A stretch of DNA of 22,556 nucleotides from Rhizophagus sp. LPA8_4_AMF (taxonomy: Eukaryota > Glomeromycota > Glomeromycetes > Glomerales > Glomeraceae), in NCBI GenBank assembly GCA_021464525.1, contig JADRCO010001102.1, forward strand, positions 1 to 22,556, in the 5' to 3' direction. A program made the translations under genes and the position numbers. The notes beneath the pieces were generated by a model that was not told the origin of the DNA, did no database searches, and was given only the letters and a program-made list of their open reading frames with translations. Below are positions 1 to 8,583 of this stretch, piece after piece (positions within the stretch are counted from its first letter, which is position 1; every line of letters starts with the position of its first letter).

Positions 1-77
1 AATATGTAAATTTAATAAATTTTAAAATGCTAATTTAAAGCTAATAATTAAATTTTATAAATTAAATATTTATATTT

Positions 78-101
78 TGCGCTCCTGGCTGCTAACTACA
101 C
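78..101 (+). repeat. Remnant end of a short inverted-repeat element
   Basis: This stretch ends in GGCTGCTAACTACAC and closely resembles a shortened version of the right end of the element at 117-259 (TGCGCC, then CGGCTAACTACAC). It lies 15 bp before the left end of that element. It therefore looks like the surviving right terminus of a second, deleted copy in the same orientation. Confidence 0.5.
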
Positions 102-116
102 TATTCTTTAAAAAAA

Positions 117-259
117 GTGTATTTAGCCGAAAATATTCAGCCGAAAATAGTTGATGTTGAACCAATAAAATATTCAAGATCAACATGGAATTTTTTCGGC
201 TGGGTGTTGTTAGCTGAAAATTTACTGCGCCTTCGGCTGAATTTTTCGGCTAACTACAC
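117..259. mobile_element. Short MITE-like element with about 28-bp terminal inverted repeats
   Basis: The left end reads GTGTATTTAGCCGAAAA and continues to a second AGCCGAAAA motif. The reverse complement of the right end reads GTGTAGTTAGCCGAAAA and also continues to AGCCGAA. The arms match over about 28 bp with few differences, and the interior holds further CGGCTG/AGCTGAAAA subterminal copies. It has no coding capacity of its own, although a reading frame runs through it into the downstream pseudogene. No clear target-site duplication is visible, so the superfamily is left open. It lies directly 5' of the pseudogene at 265-1279. Confidence 0.65.
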
Positions 260-264
260 CATTA

Positions 265-1279
265 TACATAATTTTACACTTTGTTCTGCATGTAATAGCC
301 AAATTAATCAAGATATTAAAACAGCTGAAAAAGAACAAAAAAATATTATTGTAATTTTCTCCACTGACAGATGATACTTCTTTTCAACAATCACAAATAG
401 AATTTCGATTATGATTATCTATTAAAAAAATAAGCAATCATTTCCTTCTACAATAGTTAGTTTTACTTTAGAAGATCCAAATTTTGTTAATTTTAGAAAT
501 AAACTTGAAATGTATATCTGTGAACAAGTTGGATTAATTTATCAAAATGAATATAATTTAGCATTTAAATCAAAGTACAGAAAGTGAGAGCTGAAACACT
601 TTTAGATAATGAAGATGCATTTAGTGAATTTATAAAAGATTATCAGACTATGATATTGGGAAATAAAAAAGTGATGGTTATTGTTACACTTAAAGAATTA
701 TCCAAGATGCATTCACATCAGGTATTTTATAATTTATTGTTTTAAGAACTATTTATTGAATTGTATTATAATAATATTAACTTTAATTAATATTTTAGGA
801 TGAAGTTTCGGAGCAGAAGGAGTCTAATGATGAATTGGAAAACAGAACTCATTCTCATCAAAAAACTAAATCATTACCAAAAAAATGTGCTAAAAATCAT
901 ATACCAAAAGATTCTAATTTAGATGAAAACAAAATGTTGGTTGGATCTTATGTAATGAAATTAAATAATAAGTATATTTGTGAAGATAAAATCACAAGCA
1001 TTGTTTTATTAAAGATGACCAGCATTTATCCTTAAATAATTTTGCAATTAGTTTGTGGGCTAAAGAAATTGTATGTATTTTATTAATTTATGTACTTTAT
1101 AAACAAATATTAATAATTGAGTATTTTTATTATAGGTAAATAAAAATGCAGACCTAGATACTCCCCCTAATCATGCTTTATTTGGTATGACACATTCAGT
1201 AAAAGTAACTAGAAAAAGTTCTTTATCTGACGAATTTACTCAAATGTATTATTTGTCACATCCATCACCACCTTTTTAA
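265..1279 (+). pseudogene. Decayed Rhizophagus-type hypothetical gene (Cys/His and WAK motifs)
   Basis: Several frames must be joined to read one protein. The first part (about 271-420) begins CSACNSQINQ and shifts frame near 372. A second part around 466-588 ends at a TGA, and the neighbouring frame continues to 720, ending in TLKELSKMHSHQ. A likely intron runs from GTATTTTATAA at 721 to TTTTAG near 799. The next exon continues to about 1070 with a frameshift near 990, after which CEDK, NHKHCFIKDD and LWAKEI follow. A second intron (GTATGT to TTATAG, near 1070-1135) leads to NADLDTPP and a stop at 1277-1279. The order CxxxK, HKHCFI, LWAKEI and a PP tail matches a repeated Rhizophagus protein family of unknown function that I recognise only from memory. 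At least three frame breaks make it a pseudogene. The 5' end is uncertain because of the adjacent MITE. Confidence 0.6.
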
Positions 1280-1282
1280 GCA

Positions 1283-3460
1283 TCTTTAATTCATGCATAA
1301 ATGCTTCATTTGTCTTATTCAAAATTGATAAAATATTTTTCAATTTTTTACAAGCTATATTGATTATCTTTTTTCAAGTGGCTTTTGAAATAGTGCCAAA
1401 ATGACCACCACAAATTTCTTCCATTTCTGATAATTCATCCATTTCAATAAATCTAACCAATTCATTCTCTATAATGGAATTTATCAATTCTGATGGTCCA
1501 AAATTATTATCTTTAGAAAAATTATAGCTAAATAAAATTTAATTAGTAATCTTTAATTTTGCAATTAATATTAATTATCAAATAAAATAAAATAATACCT
1601 TGGATCAAAGAATATACAAAAGTGATTATCATTTTCTAATAATTTTTTGGTATTGTTCATATAAATTGGACAGGTTTTATCGCATTTACAATTAACATAT
1701 TCTATGTTAATTTGCTTACTGTTTTGATTTAAAAAAATTAGATTATAATCAAAACCTTCCAACAGATATAAACCATCAAATAATGGTTTTAAATTTAAAT
1801 CATTAGATTGTAAATTCAAGTCAATAAAGGGTTTCTCACACATGCTAAACTTAGAAGGAAGTCCATAAGTTTTATACTTAGGGTTATTTAGAGTAATAAT
1901 AAATGTATGAAAAGTAAATTTGGGTAAATTAACATAACAATTTTTCTTTGCGCAATGAGAATGTATGTTTATTTTAAATTTGTCATTTTCATCTTTGCAA
2001 AAATTATGTCCAATAACAAGGGATTTGTTTGAAGAATCATAACTTCTTAATACAGAGATTCCCATGAAAGGGTTATTACTTTTCATCATTAAGTCAAGAT
2101 TATGTTCTAATGGTATGCTATCAAACATGCATTGAATTTTGTGATTCATAAACAAACTTTTTCGACTGAATGCTAATATTTGAAGCAATGTGATTAAAAT
2201 TTATATCATAATCAATAACCATTATTCCAATTTTTAAATTATATTTATGTTCTTGAAATTGTTGTTGAATTGCATAGACCATGACATAGGTCTTACATTT
2301 GATGGATGAAGAATTTGACAGTTAAAGAAAGTATCATTTAAATCTTCTTCAGTATCAATAACTGCTGCAAAAATGTCACAATCAGCATCTTTATTCATAA
2401 TAACATTTGAAATATTTTGTGGCATATTTTTTAATACACAAGTTCCACATATTCCAGGTTTGTATAAATAATAATCATAATTTCGACACATGTGTAAAGA
2501 ATTTTTTTTCCAATTAATTTATATATTGCTTTATATAGGTTACTGGGCAATAATTGAAAAATACTGATGGAATCTTTAAATTCTATACAGATCCAATTTT
2601 GATAATCCTTTAGAGATTCAATCCAGGTGTTTTCACCATCAGGATGAATATAATTAAAGTCATGAAATTTTGATTTTCTTTTTGAATCATGAATTTGGGG
2701 TGAAATTTTGTCAGTTTTAATAAAAACTCTTCCTCCTAAAATAACTTCAGTTGGAATAAATTGTCTATATTTCTCAATTATTGTCTTAAATTCTCCAGGC
2801 AGGATCTTTGGATTCTATGGCATAATTAACTTCTTTTTCAAATTCTTTGTTAATCTTAAATTTTCTTTACGAAATTTTAATGATGCCTTACCAAATTCTA
2901 TGTATTGATGGATTGAATTATCAAAATTATTATTTTTAAAATTTTTGTCTTCCAAATTTATAAAACCCCATATATTAATATCACTGCTAAAAAAACAAAT
3001 TTCTGTTTTTTATCCAATCTTCCTTTGATTTATGTTTAGATTGACCTTTTTTGTATTTTTCACCACCAAATAAATTAAATTCACAATCTCGCATAATAAA
3101 TACTCATTTATTGGATGTTTTAATTTCATCAAAACCAATAGTACATCCATATTCTAATTCAAATTTCTTAATAAGAAATTTCCATTGTGATCTTGAATAT
3201 TTCACCAAATATAAAAATTTATTCATTAAATTATCAAGTACTATAATGTCATTCAATTGTTTATCTATTTCATAATCACGGTCTATTTCTTCAGACACAT
3301 TATTCTGTTTTTCTGAGAATAAAAATGTGTCATTAATAATATTATTCTTTTCAAGTTCTTTGCGAATATCGGATAAATTACTATCTAGATTTAATCTTTT
3401 CATTTTTGATGTTGATTCTCCTATAATTTTAATAAATACCCTAACTTTGTTGGAATCCAT
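1283..3460 (-). pseudogene. Decayed MACPF-like gene with a C-terminal kinase-domain start
   Basis: Reading starts at an ATG at 3460 with a small N-terminal domain (LNLDSNLSDIRKEL, then WKFL and YGCT). A TGA at 3104-3106 replaces an Arg codon of the paralogue at 12736-14550. Further breaks lie near 2990, 2820, 2500 and 2200. Across them the order stays collinear with the paralogue: FIPTEVILGG (about 2730-2760), DADCDIFA, FFNCQI, VIGHNF, VNLPKFTF and KQINIEY. The MACPF signature position reads Y-R rather than Y-G, and the last Cys of the C-x-C-x3-C-x2-C cluster is Tyr. After FFDP a GT-AG intron (1528-1598, 71 nt) is followed by ELSEMEEICGGHFG and ISKAT, a kinase glycine loop. A TGA (1374-1376) stands where Trp is expected, then VACKKL-like and NEAFMHELKML segments (the ATP lysine and helix C). 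The HRD and DFG parts are absent. What it did is unknown; a membrane-pore or immune-like protein is only inference. Confidence 0.75.
1528..1598 (-). other. Intron joining the MACPF-like and kinase parts of the pseudogene
   Basis: On the minus strand the donor is CCAAG|GTATTATTTT and the acceptor is TTTTATTTAG|CTATAAT. The intron is 71 nt and AT-rich, in the size range of the introns in the intact gene at 8584-12450. Joining the exons keeps the frame from FFDP into YNFSKDNNFG and the kinase glycine loop, which is the main evidence that both domains belonged to one gene. Confidence 0.6.
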
Positions 3461-4480
3461 TTTAAAAAATAAATTTAAAAATTAAAAAATTTACGATGAT
3501 TTTTTTTCTCATATAGTTAAGTATAAACATATGATAAATTCAAAAGTTGAGTGACACCGCAGTCGAGGTGCGTCATTATGCGCGAAGAAAAAAATTTATT
3601 ATCGTGTTACGGTGACGTAGAAATTGGAGCATTGATACCATCGTACGAATAAAGCATGAGGATCACCTAAATTCAGCCAATCAAATCGACTACGTGAATT
3701 TGCAGTATCATTTTATCAACTTTTTATTTTCTACTAAATTATTCATAATCTTTAATTATTATAGTAATTACCTTTGAGTATTTTATCAAATTCATATTTT
3801 TTGTGAAATACTCTAAAAATAAATAACAAAAGATATCCAAGTTAATATACATATGTAAGTCATTATGTGATTATGACTATGTAATATTATTTGTTTTAAA
3901 TTTAAGGCAAATTTGCATGCCAATTTTGTGTAATAATTACATCAGAATTGCCACAAAATTAGCATCAAATTGATTAAAATTTTTAAAAATATGCAGCAAT
4001 GTGCACCAATGAAAATTTTTTCAATCAAATTTTTGCCATACTTTTAGTAATGAATAAAATCATGTCTTATTAATTTTTCACTATATACAAAATTAAAAAA
4101 GTAATGTTGGTAAATATTATATTAATTTGTAAGCCTTGCATATTTAAGATATAAATAGCTTAAGGGGAAATTTTATAAAAAGCTGAATATTGAATTACGT
4201 ATTTGCTTTAGCTTGCAACAAATTTTATTTATATTTAATTAGATAAAATATTTATGTAATAAATGTAAAATTCAGATTCTAAGTTATTTAAAAAATGTGA
4301 TTCTTTATTGTTTGCAATATATATTAGATAACTTAGCGGGCAAATATGTATTTTATATATCTTGAAAAATTATTTTATATTTCCTTACTATTATACTAAA
4401 CTTAATAATGAATAATGTACTTTTTTTTATTAAAGTAAATTCTTATGAGAAAAAATACTAATAACATTCAAATCATTAAT
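3461..4480. other. Intergenic, likely promoter of the decayed minus gene
   Basis: I see no credible gene here. The part nearest the pseudogene start (3540-3710) is richer in G+C than its surroundings and carries TGACGTAG near 3614 and CAGCCAATCAAATCG near 3684. The CCAAT box lies on the plus strand about 220 bp upstream of the minus-strand ATG at 3460 and works in either orientation in eukaryotes. From about 3720 onward the sequence is plain AT-rich DNA. Confidence 0.35.
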
Positions 4481-4563
4481 GGAATATATTGAAATATATG
4501 ATAACATCATCAAATAAATCATTTTTTACCGGTTAGTAAATGGTAAATAGTTGGAATTGAAGT

Positions 4564-4646
4564 ATTGGATCATGTCCAATTGCTTAGATGATTTTGTTAG
4601 TACTAGTACAATAAGTCCAATATCCAATTGGTTCAATTTGTCCAAT
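4564..4646. repeat. Cluster of CCAAT pentamers
   Basis: Four CCAAT copies on plus (4576, 4617, 4624, 4642) and two ATTGG copies (4564, 4627) occur within about 83 bp, several inside GTCCAAT or ATCCAATTGG. This could be a CCAAT-box cluster or the worn ends of a repeat. No gene starts nearby, so a promoter role is doubtful. Confidence 0.35.
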
Positions 4647-4821
4647 AATTTAAGTATTATGTATGGAAACAACACATATGAAGAATTTTTTATATTTAAA
4701 AAACTGCGCCTGCGTCATTTTTAAAATTTTACATTACGAGAATCCAAATATTTTATTTGCCTGCCCTTGTTCAAAAAGTGAACTAAAATAATTGACTTAG
4801 ATATAAAGGTTTTTCCGTTCT

Positions 4822-4967
4822 ATTTCCATGTTTCTTCCGTGAAAGTATCGTTTTCATGGGAATTTATAGCCTTAAATCATAGAAATTTTCATCTCTCTAA
4901 CGCGGATATCCGTCAATGTATCATTTTCACGGAATTTTTACGAAAGCCACGGAGAATTAATGGAAAT
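4822..4967. repeat. Nested inverted repeat, possible decayed MITE
   Basis: An outer pair ATTTCCAT (4822-4829) and ATGGAAAT (4960-4967) encloses an inner pair TTCCGTGAAA (4835-4844) and TTTCACGGAA (4925-4934). Arm spacing is unequal (5 bp against 25 bp), as expected for a decayed element. No target-site duplication was identified. Confidence 0.35.
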
Positions 4968-4969
4968 AT

Positions 4970-6850
4970 TAGGATAAAAATTTTTTATATAGCTATTTAC
5001 ATTAAACAGCTTTATTTATATGCAAACTTATGAAAAAGAAGAAGTTTGAAAGATTACTTACTATTCAAGTAATTCATAAGAAAAATAAGAAAATTGTGAT
5101 TTTTACAAGAATATTAATGATAAATTTATATATTTTTTTTTATACTAATTTTTTGATTATTAACATTTTAAAATATTTATTTCACATATTTCCATTATTT
5201 TCTGTAAAAAACTTCATAATTCTTTACTAATTAGTTATTTTAAGTAAAGATCAATATTTATAATTGATGTTTAAGTATGAAATTTATGACTGGGATATTT
5301 AATTCAAATTCTATTGTAGCTTGAGCTTCATTTATTATATATATACTTTTTTTTTAATATAATAGATATTATTTATTTTTAATAAAAAATAGATTCTTTT
5401 AAACAAAAAAAAATTAAAAATGGACAATAATTTACACTATAATACTATTAATTTTATTTTATTTATAATTAGTTGTTCTCAAGTAGCGCAGTATATATTA
5501 AATTCAATTGTGACGAAACAAATTTAGATTCGTCCAAGACTTAATAATATAAAAAAATATCTCAATACCAGATATCAACAGGATTCAGGAATATCGATAT
5601 CAAAGAGTATTCCTTAGTAAAAATGAATGTAATGTTCCTAGTATTAGTATTGATCATTGGCGGTATTAAATTAATTATACGGCTTAATAATGGTGATTCA
5701 TACAGGATAATTGAAGGATGAATAAGTGAGATCCCGATATTGATTAGTTCATCAAAAATACGATGTACCTAAGAAATATGGAACGATACTTTTTTGATAG
5801 GTTTACAAATACAGGACCAATTAGTAAAGATGGATATTCCAAAGCATACTCTGACATCTGTGCTACATGGAAGATGATAAGGCAAATTATAAACATGATT
5901 ATTGAAATTAGGAAAAAATTTGATCCTAAATCAATTAAAGTTTACTCTTGAAAAAGATTAAGTAGATCATATAGAATGTCTAATTGAATAATTAAACGCG
6001 GTATATTTTAGTAAATAATTTATTCTTGTTATTTAACATTTTAATTATTTTATTAATTTTACTTTATCATAATAAGTTTTTATAAGCTTATAATACGTTA
6101 GAATTGTTTATTAGTTTAAAAAAAAAATAAATATTTTTTTCTAGGAATAACTAAAGATCAAACAGTAAATAAAGAGTTTATCATTAATTAATTTGCAAGT
6201 TTGAAAGAAATTTGACAAAATATTCTTGCTTTTGAATAAATTTAATAAGATTTTTCTTTTTTTTGAAATGATAAAATTAGAATTTTAGGTCATTTAATAT
6301 TAGGATCTAATAACTAAGATTAGAATATTATAATCATAAATATATCCGTAATAGAAAAGAAATATTGGTGATTTTTTTTTATAATTACTATAACGTTTAT
6401 ATTTCAGAATTTGTATTAACTGGATTAGCGAAAAAAAAAAAAAATCGGATGATAAGTGTATGATTTATTACCATATATACTATTGCTCTCGAAGTTAAAC
6501 CTTATACACTGTCTTCTTATATTAATAGTTTTTATATAATTATGAATTAATTGTCATCCGATAATTAACCCTTTTTATGATAGAAGCATGGATTATGTTT
6601 AGTATTAGATATATGTAATGGACTTTGACCAAAATTTTGAAAAGGAAATCCTAAAATTTATAAGAAATTGGCTTACAGACGTATGAATATTGAATGTTGA
6701 TTCAAAACAAAAGACAGAAAGCGAATTAAAGAAAATAATAGTATTTTTTTTTGGCATCATTCTATTAAGAATAAAGTCGTTGGGTTATAAAAGAAAGGAA
6801 ACTGAATAAAGCTAGTAAGAAACACAAAATATTCTAACTTCACTAACAAA
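4970..6850. other. AT-rich intergenic sequence without a supported gene
   Basis: Open frames here are short, low in complexity and do not look conserved. A 32-codon ATG frame at 5623-5721 has a hydrophobic start (MNVMFLVLVLIIGG) resembling a signal peptide, but nothing supports its expression. A 12-bp inverted pair, ATCGGATGA near 6445 and TCATCCGAT near 6553, may mark another small worn element. Confidence 0.3.
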
Positions 6851-6856
6851 CGGCTG

Positions 6857-6906
6857 CACGTGATTTCATTAATTCTGGCCGGAATTATAAATTTGGCCAG
6901 AATTAA
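6857..6906. repeat. CACGTGATT / GGCCA hairpin repeat
   Basis: CACGTGATTTCATT (6857-6870) leads into a perfect 12-bp inverted repeat: TTAATTCTGGCC (6869-6880) and GGCCAGAATTAA (6895-6906), with a 14-nt loop. A related arrangement, CACGTGATTATCATT followed by ATAAATTTATTTGGCCA, occurs at 19581-19648. This suggests two diverged copies of one dispersed repeat. Confidence 0.45.
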
Positions 6907-8580
6907 ATTAAATAAGATCGCCTGGATGATAACAACGCAAAATTTTGTATTAAAGATAAAGTTTTATTATTTATACCTTTTAAATAAAGCAAACATTTTC
7001 AATTAGTCCTATAAAAATGATAAAATTCTTCAAAAAATGGGAGCTTGATATCTTAAATTATAAGAAATAATTAAACAGAAATATAAAAATATAATAAAAC
7101 TCCTGTAAACTTTTCAAGGGAAGTCAATTCTGAAAATTTCGAAAATTAAATTCAAAAAATCAATTACTAATTTAAATATTGATACTTTAATGATAAAAAT
7201 AGAAATGAATTAAGTGATTTCTGATTTATTAAATCTTTCCCAATGCAGAAAATTTAGTTGTATATTAAAGAAATAGAGTTAAATCCAATTTTTGTTGATG
7301 ACGTATTATCAATTCAGCTAAATTTATTATTTGTAAATGTCACTTCGCTCTGTATGTACTTTATATAAATTTTAAAATAAAGTATTAAATTTTTTCTTTG
7401 AGTATATACAGTATATTATATTATATATAAAGCAAAATAACAACCTCGGTCCGCGGTTCAGTAGGCTAAGTCACTTAATTTCGCGGGCTCAGTCATCTTG
7501 CATTTTTCATAGCGGCTGTCATCGCTGAGCATATACTAAAAGTTAAGATGAAAGAAAGCAGGATTATATTGATTATAGTTTCGGTCATCGGGTACGATAT
7601 TAGCTTTTACAGTGTTTAATTAGTTAGCGTTCGAACAAATAGAGATGAAAATGATGAATTATTAGATGTTTAAACCAAAAAATAAATAAGTTTAGTAAGA
7701 ATAATCAACAGAATTATTCTATTATCATTGGACAAACGAAAAGCGAAGACAAAAAGACGAGGGAAGAGCTGAACTGCTGAAGAGCTGAAGAAATGTGTGT
7801 TAAAAGGACGTAATACAGTATATCCGTTATTGGATTATATAATATTTTAATGATGATCTTATAAAGTTTTTAACCTTCCAAGATGGAATCTTCATAATTT
7901 CACTGAATTTAAGTAACTATTTATTCACAATACACTCAACTACTAAGTGTTTACAGGAAACAATAATTATTTCATAAAAATACAATAGAAAATTATTATT
8001 ACTTTTATTTATTACAATAAAATAATAAAATGTACCTTTTCAAGTTGAATGAAATACAAGATATTTAATTCAAGTAATTAATAAATTATTAATTTTGATA
8101 AATTATTAATTAAATACAAATCAAATGTCAATTAAATGGACTTCAATTAAGATTCATCATTTATACTAATAAATATATTTCATTTTAAAAGAATTTATAA
8201 AAGAATTAGTGGATTCTTTGCATGCGACGCGCTGATCCTTTTCTTCAGTTTCTAATTATTTTTTTTTTAGCCACAATAATTTAAGAAAATATGAAACAAA
8301 TATTTTTAAAGGTTATCTATTTTCCAAAGTTTTGCATCATAAGAAAATTTAAATGGCTTTGTTTTACCGCTTTAAAACTAATGACGTAAGCTAGGACTTT
8401 TGGTGCAACGAGCATAATTGTCGATCCCCATTCATTACATGTTATTTTTTAGGCAAGATAATGTTACAATGACACAATGTACAATAAAATATTACGCCAA
8501 TTTGTATTACATTTTGCTTTTTTCTTTTTTTTAATTCCTAGTAGTATTTTAAATATTTTTAGGTACTTCCAGTAATAAAA
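6907..8580. other. AT-rich intergenic region upstream of the TPR gene
   Basis: No credible gene was found. A G+C-richer islet at 7446-7540 contains GCGGTTCAGTAGGCTAAGTC, whose relative lies at 14680-14700. Closer to the TPR gene, TGACGTAA (8382-8389) matches a CRE/bZIP half-site about 200 bp before the start codon. A pyrimidine-rich tract and a TTTTTAG (to 8562) could be the acceptor of an unseen upstream intron. Confidence 0.3.
8382..8389 (+). promoter_or_regulatory. CRE/bZIP-like site upstream of the TPR gene
   Basis: TGACGTAA resembles the binding site of fungal bZIP factors of the CREB/ATF type and lies 195 bp before the chosen ATG at 8584. A single octamer is weak evidence, and no clear TATA box accompanies it. 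Confidence 0.2.
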
Positions 8581-8583
8581 ACT

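Noticed and set aside
117..374. 85-residue plus frame across the first MITE
   Set aside because: It starts inside the MITE at a GTG and merely reads into the pseudogene fragment CSACNSQINQ; it is a composite, not a gene.
2708..3275. Two plus-strand frames of 66 and 74 residues
   Set aside because: They are antisense shadows of the MACPF-like pseudogene, whose minus-strand reading matches the paralogue.
4839..5230. Two plus-strand frames of 64 and 66 residues
   Set aside because: Low-complexity Lys/Ile/Phe-rich translation of AT-rich DNA, the first inside an inverted repeat, with no recognisable motif.
5763..5951. 62-residue plus frame (MYLRNMERYFFDRF)
   Set aside because: Composition is plausible, but there is no known motif, splice context or continuation; too weak to call.
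7446..7540. GC-richer islet considered as a tRNA or small RNA gene
   Set aside because: No cloverleaf can be drawn and no proper B box is present.
7622..7640. GCGTTCGAAC as a tRNA B-box-like palindrome
   Set aside because: No matching A box or acceptor stem at a suitable distance.
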